From the NCBI GenBank assembly GCA_016793525.1, contig JAEUJT010000084.1, positions 1 through 8,439 on the forward strand: DNA of 8,439 bases. Reading direction: 5' to 3'. The stretch is from Archangium sp. GTDB lineage: Bacteria; Myxococcota; Myxococcia; Myxococcales; Myxococcaceae. The position numbers and the translations under genes were made by a program. The notes beneath the pieces were generated by a model. The model had not been told where the DNA came from, ran no database searches, and saw only the letters and a program-made list of their open reading frames with translations. Position 1 is the first letter of the stretch. Each line of letters begins with the position of its first letter. Below, in pieces: positions 1-6,211 of the stretch.

Positions 1-6
1 AAGCTG

Positions 7-867
7 GTGGCCAAGCCTCCTCCGCCGAAAGCCCCGCCGCCGCCTCAGCAGAACATGGCCCGCAGCGCCATCGCCAAGGCGCTCCAAGAGGCCGACGCGC
101 ACGCTGGGCAGGCGACGAAGGAGGGCGTGCAGACGCGCGACGAGAAGGCCTCCGTTGCGTCATCTCGATCGCGGCACCAGGCGTCGCTCGGCGCGCAGGC
201 CAAGGGCTCCGAGGTGTCTGAAGGTCAGCGTCGCGGCGCCGATTCCGAGCTGGCCATGAGCACCGCGCAAGGCCGGGCGAACGATGGCGCGCAGGTCGCG
301 AAACGGGCCGATGGCCGCGCTGGAGACGCGAAGCTCGAGAAGGCCTCCAAAGAGCACAGCGCCGCGAGCAGCGATTCCACGTCGACGTCTTCAGAGCCCG
401 CCGGGGCCGGCGTGGGCACGGGAGCGCGAGAGGCCGGAGAGATGAAGACCGACGCCGACTCCGGCGGCAAGCAGCAGGGCGGCCAGAAAGACAATGACGG
501 CGCGGCGGCGGCTGGGTTTCGCTTCAACCCCGCGCTCATGGCCCCGGTGCCGGTGGCGCAGAAGAAAGACGTGGCGGGCTCCGAACGGCTGCGGCGACTG
601 GCGGCCGAACTGGCGCAGAAGATCGTCGAGCGCGTGCGCGTGGGCACCAACACGCTCGGCCGCGTCGAGTTCCAGATCGACCTCCGCAGCGATGTGCTTG
701 CGGGCTTGAGCGTCAAAGTCTCGAGCCACAACGGGAAGATCAAAGCGACCTTTACTGGCCACGACAAAGATGTTCTCAAGCTGCTCGAGAGCCAGGGCGA
801 GGCGCTCAAAGAAGCGTTACAAAGCCGTGGCTTGTCGCTCGATGAGTTCAAGGTTGAAAGGCGCTGA
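7..867 (+). CDS. sctP: SctP/FliK-like needle- or hook-length control and substrate-switch protein (start may lie upstream)
   Basis: The last ~95 residues (about 190-286) read as the C-terminal switch domain of the FliK/SctP family. There is a helix, then a GRVEFQIDL strand around residue 220, a KIKATFTG strand, and a terminal helix ending near LSLDEFKVE, the layout of the FliK hook-length-control C-terminal (T3S4) domain. Residues 1-185 are low complexity, rich in Pro, Ala, Lys, Ser and Gly, as in the extended ruler part of these proteins. In the family this domain contacts the cytoplasmic domain of SctU/FlhB and stops export of early substrates when the needle or hook is long enough. At 286 residues it is short for the family. 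The GTG at 7 has no visible Shine-Dalgarno sequence, and the two codons before it are open, so the true start may lie outside the window. The gene stops 9 nt before sctQ. The family call is good; the choice between SctP and FliK rests on context. Confidence 0.72.
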   Translation: MAKPPPPKAPPPPQQNMARSAIAKALQEADAHAGQATKEGVQTRDEKASVASSRSRHQASLGAQAKGSEVSEGQRRGADSELAMSTAQGRANDGAQVAKRADGRAGDAKLEKASKEHSAASSDSTSTSSEPAGAGVGTGAREAGEMKTDADSGGKQQGGQKDNDGAAAAGFRFNPALMAPVPVAQKKDVAGSERLRRLAAELAQKIVERVRVGTNTLGRVEFQIDLRSDVLAGLSVKVSSHNGKIKATFTGHDKDVLKLLESQGEALKEALQSRGLSLDEFKVERR

Positions 868-876
868 GAGAAAGCC

Positions 877-2283
877 GTGACCGCGAAAAGCCGCGACACC
901 GACGAGCGCACGATGATGCTCGACACGACCGGCACCAAGCCCACCGGGCCTGGCCGCGTGTCCATGGTGTCGCGCGCGCACTCGCCGTCGTCGAGCCGCC
1001 GCAACTGGAAGCCGTTCGCCTTCACCAAGCTCGAGAAGGTGTCGAAGTCGCACATGCACCTGCTCCGCGGCCTGGAGTGGATGCTGCCGAACGTGCGCTC
1101 CACCGGAGAGGTGAGCGAGTCGGTGCGCAAGCGCCTCGAGACGATGCTCGACGAGAAGGTGTCGCTCTCGGCCGAGGCGGCGCACGTGGTGCACCCGTCG
1201 AACCTCCGGCGCTACGTGGGCGACCCCACGTTTCTCGCGGTGCTCGCGCCGCTGCCGAACAAGACGCGCGGGCTGCTCGAGGTCGAGCTCGGCCTGGCCC
1301 ACATGGCCATCGACATGCTGCTCGGCGGCTCGGGCGACGCGGTGGCGCTGCGGCCGCTCACTGACATCGAGCAGGGCGTGATGACCTATGTGCTGATCGA
1401 GACGCTCAAGGCGTTCGCGCCCAGCCTCGATCCCGCGCTCCCCAAACTTCGGCTCGAGAGCGTGGCCCAGCGCTTCGAGGAGGCGCTCGCGGTGGTGGGC
1501 GAAGACGAGCCGCTCGCGGTGCTGCAGCTGAAGGCCGTGTTCGGCAACCACTCCGGCTACGTGCGCATCTTCATTCCCGAGACGGTGCTCAGCATGGCGC
1601 TGCCCCCGAGCGACGCGGCGGTTCGGCGCCAGCGGCGTTCGGCCGACGCCGAGGCGCACATCGGTCGCCTCAGCAACGTCAAGGTGTGGGGCCGCTTCGA
1701 GATCGGCCAGGCGGAGATCGCCTCCACTGACCTCGCGGCCCTGAGCGGCGGTGACGTGGTGCTGGTCGACTCACTGACCGCGCGGCCCGACAAAGGCGAA
1801 GGCGGTACCGGCTGGCTCAAGGTGGGCTACGGCCGCACCGCGCGCATGGCGGTCGACCTCGCGCTCGAGAACGATCGCTTCACGGCCACGGTGAAGGAGT
1901 GGGTCTCCGGAGCGCCCCCGAACGACATCGCGCCGTCTGACGTGGCCGACGAAGACGGCGAGCACCACGACGGAGATCGTGAGCTCGGCGAAGGCCCCGA
2001 AGAGTTGACGTCTCCGACCGCCGATTTGAGGAAAGCGTCTATGGACAACGCCGAAGGTGCAGACGTGCTGAATGACATTCCGCTGCAAATCGCCGTCGAG
2101 CTCGGCCGGGTCGCGATGACCGCCGAAGAGGTGGTGGCGCTCAAGGTGGGTCATGTCTTCGATCTGAACCGCTCCGCTGGAGAGCCGGTCGATCTGTCGG
2201 TTAACGGCAAGGTGGTCGCGCGCGGTGAGCTCGTCGAAGTCGACGGCAACCTGGGCGTGCGCATTCTGTCGCTCGCGGGGTGA
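877..2283 (+). CDS. sctQ: SctQ, cytoplasmic sorting-platform (C-ring) protein, a FliM-FliN-like fusion
   Basis: This 468-residue protein forms the cytoplasmic platform beneath the export gate, where substrate-chaperone complexes dock. Three parts are visible. Residues ~50-245 resemble the FliM middle domain and keep a GGSG motif followed by LTDIEQ, as FliM has. Residues ~254-341 look like a first SpoA domain. After an acidic, His-containing linker (~345-385), residues 389-468 form a second SpoA domain very close to FliN: IPLQIAVELGR, then GEPVDLSVNGKVVARGE and GVRI. In flagella FliM and FliN are separate genes; non-flagellar systems fuse them as SctQ, and this gene is fused while both halves still read as flagellar. 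The GTG start at 877 is preceded by GAGAGAAAG; an in-frame ATG pair at 913 is the alternative. The stop overlaps the next gene by GTGA. An internal start at 2041 is annotated separately. Confidence 0.85.
   Translation: MTAKSRDTDERTMMLDTTGTKPTGPGRVSMVSRAHSPSSSRRNWKPFAFTKLEKVSKSHMHLLRGLEWMLPNVRSTGEVSESVRKRLETMLDEKVSLSAEAAHVVHPSNLRRYVGDPTFLAVLAPLPNKTRGLLEVELGLAHMAIDMLLGGSGDAVALRPLTDIEQGVMTYVLIETLKAFAPSLDPALPKLRLESVAQRFEEALAVVGEDEPLAVLQLKAVFGNHSGYVRIFIPETVLSMALPPSDAAVRRQRRSADAEAHIGRLSNVKVWGRFEIGQAEIASTDLAALSGGDVVLVDSLTARPDKGEGGTGWLKVGYGRTARMAVDLALENDRFTATVKEWVSGAPPNDIAPSDVADEDGEHHDGDRELGEGPEELTSPTADLRKASMDNAEGADVLNDIPLQIAVELGRVAMTAEEVVALKVGHVFDLNRSAGEPVDLSVNGKVVARGELVEVDGNLGVRILSLAG
2028..2032 (+). 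promoter_or_regulatory. Internal ribosome binding site within sctQ
   Basis: GAGGA at 2028-2032 lies 8 nt before an in-frame ATG at 2041, a better Shine-Dalgarno and spacing than the gene's own GTG start has. It sits exactly at the linker between the two SpoA domains, where other T3SSs place the internal start that makes SctQ-C. Confidence 0.68.
2041..2283 (+). CDS. SctQ-C, FliN-like product from internal translation start
   Basis: Initiation at the ATG at 2041, codon 389 of sctQ and in the same frame, would give an 80-residue protein. It would consist of the complete C-terminal SpoA domain, from MDNAEGADVLND to the end of SctQ. Known precedents are YscQ-C of Yersinia, Spa33-C of Shigella and the short SpaO of Salmonella: these internally initiated fragments form SpoA-SpoA complexes with full-length SctQ. 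The size, the domain boundary and the strong upstream GAGGA fit that model. The product is inferred from sequence; expression is not shown. If real, the single gene supplies the equivalent of the flagellar FliM plus FliN pair. Confidence 0.65.
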   Translation: MDNAEGADVLNDIPLQIAVELGRVAMTAEEVVALKVGHVFDLNRSAGEPVDLSVNGKVVARGELVEVDGNLGVRILSLAG

Positions 2284-2816
2284 GTGTGCACGCGCTCGCG
2301 GTGATGGTGGTGATGTCTATCGCGGCTGACGCGACAGCTCCGTCGGAGCCAGACGCCGGAGCTGCGGCGGCCCAGGGGGTCGACGCTCCGGCCCGGCTCG
2401 ACTTCGACGCGGCATCGCCCGAGTTCGGTTCAGAGCTCGACGTCGGCGGCGCGCTGGTGCGCACCTTCGTGGTGCTCGGGTTGGTGGTGGCGCTCATCTA
2501 CCTCTCGTTGAACGTGGGGCTGCGCAAGCTGATGGGCGTGGCGCCTGTGGGGAGTGGGCGGGTGGTGCGGGTGCTCGAGCGCGTTCCGCTCGATCAGAAA
2601 CACGCGCTCTTCGTGGTTCGCGCGGGCAACGAGGTGCTGTTGCTGGGCGCGGCCGACAATGGAGTTCAGCTGGTGACGAAGCTCGACGCCGCCGAGGTCG
2701 AGCGGATCCACGCGCAGGGGGCGACCTCGACGGGGCGCTCATTCCTCAACGCGCTGATGCAGGCCAAGGCGAAGCCGGGCGCCGACGTTCCTCCCACTCC
2801 GAAAGCCGACGCGTGA
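2280..2816 (+). CDS. fliO: FliO-like export-gate assembly membrane protein
   Basis: A 178-residue protein with a short hydrophobic N-terminus (residues ~5-16), then an Ala/Pro/Asp-rich stretch probably outside the cytoplasm. One clear transmembrane helix follows at ~59-79, then a cytoplasmic domain with the FliO pattern: a basic LRKLMG turn, RVVRVLERVPLDQKHALFVVRAG, EVLLLGAADNGVQLV. FliO is a flagellar accessory protein that helps FliP fold and form its ring and is not part of the finished gate. It occupies the flagellar position, just before the FliP homologue, and overlaps both neighbours by GTGA (2280-2283 and 2813-2816), so translation is probably coupled. Most non-flagellar T3SSs have no FliO, so its presence here is notable. 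A GTG start at 2280 is chosen from the overlap; another GTG at 2286 is possible. Confidence 0.78.
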   Translation: MSVHALAVMVVMSIAADATAPSEPDAGAAAAQGVDAPARLDFDAASPEFGSELDVGGALVRTFVVLGLVVALIYLSLNVGLRKLMGVAPVGSGRVVRVLERVPLDQKHALFVVRAGNEVLLLGAADNGVQLVTKLDAAEVERIHAQGATSTGRSFLNALMQAKAKPGADVPPTPKADA

Positions 2817-3673
2817 ATCGACTGGTGCGAATGCAGACGTGGCTGTTCGGAGTCGCTGTGATGCTCGCGCCATGGGTCGCGCTGGCGGCGCCGCCGGCGA
2901 AGCGGGGCACGGTGCAAGAGGCGCTCGGGCCGCTGTCGGGCAGCGCCGAGGCCACCTTCGCCAACCGCCCGCTGGTGTTGATCGTCGCGCTCACCGCGTT
3001 GGGCCTCGCGCCCTTCGTGCTGATGATGGTGACGAGCTTCGTGAAGATCTCGGTGGTGCTGTCCATCGTTCGCTCGGCGCTCGGCACACAGCAGATTCCC
3101 CCGACCCAGGTCATCACTGGGCTGGCGATCATTCTCACCGTCTACATCATGGCCCCGGTCGGCCAGGAGATGTTCAGAGTCGCCGACACGAGCGTTGGCA
3201 CGACCACCGCAGGCTTGATGGACGCGAAGACCGTCGATTCGCTGCTCATCGCGGGCAAAAAAGCGCGGGGCCCGCTGCGAGACTTCTTGAAGAAGAAGGT
3301 CACCACCAAAGACCGGGTGTTGTTTTTCAGCCTGGCGCTCAAGCTGCGCAAGCTGAAGACCGACGCTTGCCCGGCCGAGGTGAATCAGCGCAGCGAGGAG
3401 ACGCGTGACGAGGTGAGCTGCATCTCCGAGACCGACTTCCTCATTCTCACGCCGGCCTTCGTGGTGTCAGAACTGAAAGAGGCGTTTCAGATCGGCTTCT
3501 TGCTCTTCGTTCCGTTCCTGGTCATCGACATGGTGGTCGCCAACATTCTGCTCGCGCTGGGCATGCAGATGCTGTCGCCCACCACCATCTCCATGCCGTT
3601 CAAGCTGCTGCTCTTCGTGTTGGTCGACGGGTGGTACCTCATCGCCAAGGGCCTGGTCATTGGCTACCTCTAA
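2813..3673 (+). CDS. sctR: SctR (FliP family), export-gate pore subunit
   Basis: SctR forms a pentamer that, with SctS and SctT, makes the export gate in the inner membrane. Family signatures include the segment around residues 66-118 (APFVLMMVTSFVKISVV, RSALGTQQIPP, LTVYIMAPVG) and the end LVDGWYLIAKGLV. The QQ after ALG is typical of non-flagellar SctR. The protein begins with a likely signal peptide (residues 1-25, cleavage near ALA-AP), as FliP does. At 286 residues it is longer than usual SctR (about 220) or FliP (about 245). The extra length is the signal region plus an expanded loop (~122-207) carrying many Lys/Arg and two Cys (186, 203). The GTG start overlaps the fliO-like stop (GTGA); an in-frame ATG lies at 2831. 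The gene is 28 nt from sctS. Confidence 0.93.
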   Translation: MNRLVRMQTWLFGVAVMLAPWVALAAPPAKRGTVQEALGPLSGSAEATFANRPLVLIVALTALGLAPFVLMMVTSFVKISVVLSIVRSALGTQQIPPTQVITGLAIILTVYIMAPVGQEMFRVADTSVGTTTAGLMDAKTVDSLLIAGKKARGPLRDFLKKKVTTKDRVLFFSLALKLRKLKTDACPAEVNQRSEETRDEVSCISETDFLILTPAFVVSELKEAFQIGFLLFVPFLVIDMVVANILLALGMQMLSPTTISMPFKLLLFVLVDGWYLIAKGLVIGYL

Positions 3674-3675
3674 AG

Positions 3676-3698
3676 AGGCACGTCTTGCCTGAAAGGCA
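3676..3698 (+). promoter_or_regulatory. Two mutually exclusive mini-hairpins over the sctS ribosome binding site
   Basis: In the sctR-sctS gap, AGGCA (3676-3680) can pair with TGCCT (3686-3690) across a 5-nt loop. The same TGCCT can instead pair with a second AGGCA (3694-3698) across a 3-nt loop. The second pairing buries AAAGG (3692-3696), the sctS Shine-Dalgarno; the first leaves it free. The two AGGCA copies are part of an 8-nt direct repeat, AGGCACGT (3676-3683 and 3694-3701). The pairing is seen in the sequence; a regulatory role is inference, and 5-bp stems are only marginally stable. Confidence 0.35.
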
Positions 3699-3701
3699 CG
3701 T

Positions 3702-3968
3702 ATGCACGAGCTGACCGCGATTCTGCAGCAGGCGTTGGTGTTGGTGCTCGTGGCCTCGGGGCCGCCCATCGTGCTGAGCCTGATGGTGGGCTTCGCGGTG
3801 TCGGTCTTCCAGGCCACCACCCAGATTCAAGAATCGACCCTCTCGTTTGCTCCGAAGATGGTGGCGGTGTTCGGCGTGCTGGCCCTGGCCGGCCCGTGGA
3901 TCGGGTCGCAGCTGCTCCGCTTCACCTTCCACCTGTTCGACCGGTTCCCCGCCATCATCGGGCACTGA
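3702..3968 (+). CDS. sctS: SctS (FliQ family), export-gate subunit
   Basis: At 88 residues it has the standard length for SctS/FliQ. Two hydrophobic helical segments (about 11-35 and 53-72) flank the conserved cytoplasmic turn SVFQATTQIQESTLSFAPK, and the upstream SGPP motif is also typical. Four SctS copies wrap round SctR and SctT in the inner-membrane gate complex, and the turn forms a constriction on the cytoplasmic side. The ATG start has AAAGG 5 nt upstream. The stop lies 9 nt before sctT. Nothing in the protein looks unusual. Confidence 0.95.
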   Translation: MHELTAILQQALVLVLVASGPPIVLSLMVGFAVSVFQATTQIQESTLSFAPKMVAVFGVLALAGPWIGSQLLRFTFHLFDRFPAIIGH

Positions 3969-3977
3969 CGCGAACCG

Positions 3978-4808
3978 ATGGATCTCCAAGCAGCCATTGA
4001 GCAGCTTCGCGCGCAGGCCGGGCTCCAGCTCGACCTGACCCAGCTGATGTTGGCCTTCGCGCTGCTCATGGCGCGAATCCTCCCGGTGATTTTGTTCACC
4101 CCGTTCCTCGGCGGAGACGTGGTGCCGAGCGAGGTGAAGCTGGGCCTCGGGCTGCTGATCGGCATGGTGATCTACCCGGCGCTCGCCGATCAGGTGCGCA
4201 ACGTGCCGGTGTCGGCGTTGATCTTCATCGCGTTGATGCTCAAGGAGCTCTTCATCGGCCTGTCCATGGCCTTCGTGGTGGGCATCGTGTTCGACGCCGC
4301 CCAGGTCGCCGGAGGCCTCATCGACATCATGTCGGGCACCAACCAGGCGCAGCTGATGGTGCCGCAGATCGCGCAGAACGTGTCGCTGTTCGCGAACCTG
4401 AAGGTGCAGTTGGTGACGGTGGTGTTCTTGATGGTCGGAGGCCACCACGTGGTGATCGCGGCCTTCGCTGACAGCTTGCAGTTTGTCTCGCTCGACGCGT
4501 TTCCCCGGTTCTCCCGAGGGCTGTGGCCATTCTTCGACACCATCATTCGCGTGTTTGGAGACCTGATGCGCATCTCGCTCGCGCTCGCGTCGCCGGTGCT
4601 GCTCGCCACGTTCCTCACCGACCTGGCGTTGGGTCTGGTGAACCGCGTCGCGCCGCAGGTACAGGTGTTCTTCGTGGCGATGCAGATCAAGCCGGCGGTG
4701 ACGGTGCTGGTGATGTTTGCCGCGCTCCACGTCATTCTCGACCGGGTGATGGTCGAATACGGCGTGTTGTTTCGCTGGCTGCGTACCGTGTTGGAGCTGC
4801 TGTCGTAG
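3978..4808 (+). CDS. sctT: SctT (FliR family), export-gate subunit
   Basis: This 276-residue, strongly hydrophobic protein has the FliR/SctT opening: a first membrane helix at ~22-44 containing MARILPVILFTPFLGG, followed by VPSEVKLGLGLLIG. A central conserved stretch with LMLKELFIGLSMAF and GGLIDIMSGTNQ follows, then further membrane segments. One copy of SctT completes the SctR5-SctS4-SctT1 gate. It is slightly longer than the usual 250-260 residues, with a 20-residue extension before the first helix. No convincing Shine-Dalgarno precedes the ATG at 3978, which is 9 nt after the sctS stop, so translation is probably coupled to sctS. SctU follows after 15 nt. Confidence 0.94.
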   Translation: MDLQAAIEQLRAQAGLQLDLTQLMLAFALLMARILPVILFTPFLGGDVVPSEVKLGLGLLIGMVIYPALADQVRNVPVSALIFIALMLKELFIGLSMAFVVGIVFDAAQVAGGLIDIMSGTNQAQLMVPQIAQNVSLFANLKVQLVTVVFLMVGGHHVVIAAFADSLQFVSLDAFPRFSRGLWPFFDTIIRVFGDLMRISLALASPVLLATFLTDLALGLVNRVAPQVQVFFVAMQIKPAVTVLVMFAALHVILDRVMVEYGVLFRWLRTVLELLS

Positions 4809-4823
4809 GGAGCCGGGGCCCGC

Positions 4824-5900
4824 GTGTCCGACGACAAAACAGAGGAACCGACCCAAAAGAAAATCGACGATGCCCGCAAGGAGGGCAACGTTTGGAAGAG
4901 CCGCGACCTGTCGGGCGCCATCTCCTTCGTGGTCGCGATGAGCGTGGTGAAGGCCACCTGGGGCGACTTCGAGACCAGCGTTCGCCACCTGTTCAGCTTC
5001 GCCTTCGAGCAGATGTCTCGGCCGGAGACACTCTCGCTCGCGACGTCGCAGCTGATGACGATGGCGCTGACCCAAGTGCTCGTGTTGTGCCTGCCCATCG
5101 CGCTCGCCGCGGCGGTGACCGGCGGCATGGTCGACTTTCTTCAGGTCGGCCCGCTGCTGGCGCTCAAGGCGGTGATGCCCAAGCTCGAGAAGCTCAACGC
5201 CATCGAAGGCCTGAAGAACCTGGTCGGCAAGAAGCAGCTGATCGAGATGGTGAAGTCGATCGCCAAGTTGAGCGTGACTGGCTACGTGACCTTCGGCGTG
5301 GTTCGCGACGCCATGGGCCTGGTGGTGGCCACCATTCGCGGCGACCCGTCGATGACCATGCTGGTCATGGGCGAGCTCGTGTCGCGGGTCGTGATCAAGG
5401 TGACGTTGCTCTTCGTCGTCTTCGCGATCTTCGACGTGTGGTGGCAGCGCCACTCGTACATGAAGGACCAGATGATGTCGAAAGACGACATCAAGAAGGA
5501 ATACAAAGAATCTGAAGGCGACCCGCACCACAAGGCGAAGCGCAAAGAGCTGCACCAAGAGATCATGGAGGGCGAGCAGATGGCGGCGGTGGAGAGCGCC
5601 GACGTCGTCGTCACCAACCCCGATCACGTCGCGGTGGCGCTGAAGTACGACAAAGCGAATGACGGCGCGCCGCGGGTGGTGGCCAAGGGCATCGACGGTC
5701 GGGCCCAGGCGATCAAGGCGCTGGCCAAAGACGCTGACGTGCCCATGCTGCGCAACATTCCCCTGGCGCACGCGCTCCACCGCGTCGACGTGAACGCCGA
5801 GATCCCCGAGGCGCTCTACGACGCCGTCGCCGAAGTGCTGAACTTCGTGTGGCAGCTCAAGGCGCAGACCGACGAGAAAGCGCCCGGCGCGCGGGTTTGA
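4824..5900 (+). CDS. sctU: SctU (FlhB family), autocleaving export-switch protein, NPDH variant
   Basis: A 358-residue inner-membrane protein that binds the gate and, through its cytoplasmic domain, sets which class of substrate is exported. The N-terminus has the family signature (DDKTEEPTQKKIDDARKEGN, residues 3-22). Hydrophobic segments lie near 31-47, 76-105, 149-170 and 180-209. The cytoplasmic domain from ~212 carries the autocleavage site as NPDH (265-268) instead of the common NPTH. The cleaving Asn-Pro pair and the His are kept; only the Thr is changed to Asp. The usual family features KYD, APRVVAKG and EALYDAVAEVLNFVW follow. The site position matches other SctU proteins. GTG at 4824 is preceded by AGGGAG at 4807-4812. 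The stop TGA overlaps the possible TTG start of the next gene, and the last part of this gene is duplicated downstream. Confidence 0.95.
   Translation: MSDDKTEEPTQKKIDDARKEGNVWKSRDLSGAISFVVAMSVVKATWGDFETSVRHLFSFAFEQMSRPETLSLATSQLMTMALTQVLVLCLPIALAAAVTGGMVDFLQVGPLLALKAVMPKLEKLNAIEGLKNLVGKKQLIEMVKSIAKLSVTGYVTFGVVRDAMGLVVATIRGDPSMTMLVMGELVSRVVIKVTLLFVVFAIFDVWWQRHSYMKDQMMSKDDIKKEYKESEGDPHHKAKRKELHQEIMEGEQMAAVESADVVVTNPDHVAVALKYDKANDGAPRVVAKGIDGRAQAIKALAKDADVPMLRNIPLAHALHRVDVNAEIPEALYDAVAEVLNFVWQLKAQTDEKAPGARV
5820..5848 (+). repeat. 29-bp direct repeat, copy 1 (within sctU)
   Basis: These 29 bases, encoding DAVAEVLNF plus two bases of the next codon, are identical to 6128-6156. Both copies lie in the same codon phase relative to their own genes. 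Confidence 0.95.
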
Positions 5901-6193
5901 TAGCGTCTGCCTCGCCCGTGGTCGATGACGCCGAAATCGCGATTGCCATCAAGTACGACAAGGCGAAAGACAACGCGCCGCGCGTGGTCGCCAAGGGGCT
6001 GCGCCTCAAGGCCGAGAAGATTCGCGAGATCGCGAAGCGCAAAGACATACCCGTGATGAAGAATGTCGCGCTCGCCAACGCGCTGTTCCGCGTCGACGTG
6101 GGGCAAGAAGTGCCCGAAGAGTTGTATGACGCCGTCGCCGAAGTGCTGAACTTCGTCTACGCGCTGCAGCAAGAAGCCAAACAGAAGAAGTGA
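5897..6193 (+). CDS. Stand-alone SctU/FlhB cytoplasmic-domain paralogue without the cleavage motif
   Basis: The product (98 residues from the TTG at 5897, 91 from the GTG at 5918) is a copy of only the C-terminal piece of SctU, the part released by autocleavage. By hand alignment about 45 of 72 residues from KYDK onward are identical to SctU, including APRVVAKG, LANAL, RVDV and ELYDAVAEVLNFV. Where SctU has NPDH this copy has DDAE, so it cannot self-cleave and in effect starts as the processed form. Small FlhB C-domain proteins exist elsewhere (FlhX of Helicobacter and Campylobacter, YlqH of Bacillus) and can interact with export functions. The TTG overlaps the sctU stop (TTGA), which suggests coupling; neither start has a strong Shine-Dalgarno. 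A 29-bp exact match to sctU shows that the copy arose by tandem duplication or was later homogenised. Confidence 0.82.
   Translation: MIASASPVVDDAEIAIAIKYDKAKDNAPRVVAKGLRLKAEKIREIAKRKDIPVMKNVALANALFRVDVGQEVPEELYDAVAEVLNFVYALQQEAKQKK
6128..6156 (+). repeat. 29-bp direct repeat, copy 2 (within the sctU paralogue)
   Basis: Exact second copy of the 29 bases at 5820-5848, 308 bp downstream. The surrounding sequence is similar but not identical, so this is the best-conserved patch of the tandem duplication. Confidence 0.95.
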
Positions 6194-6211
6194 CCACCGG
6201 GAGCTGCACGC

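Noticed and set aside
225..1130. Minus-strand frames over sctP and sctQ.
   Set aside because: Ser/Arg-rich shadow translations with no domain or ribosome binding site; the + strand genes have clear family motifs.
3657..5780. A 707-codon open frame on the minus strand.
   Set aside because: It is antisense to sctS, sctT and sctU, very rich in His, Arg, Glu and Gln from reversed GC-rich codons, has no recognisable domain, and the + strand genes are certain.
5849..5896. GTG at 5849 as start of the SctU paralogue.
   Set aside because: It lies inside sctU, and residues before ~5900 are out-of-frame sctU sequence with no similarity to the family. Homology begins only after 5910, so TTG 5897 or GTG 5918 is more likely.
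1..6193. Reading the region as a flagellar operon (fliK-fliMN-fliO-P-Q-R-flhB).
   Set aside because: The order and several proteins look flagellar, but FliM and FliN are fused, SctR has the ALGTQQ motif of non-flagellar systems, LcrH-like chaperones follow, and no hook, rod, flagellin or motor gene is visible. A flagellum-related ancestral T3SS fits better, though flanking sequence could change this.
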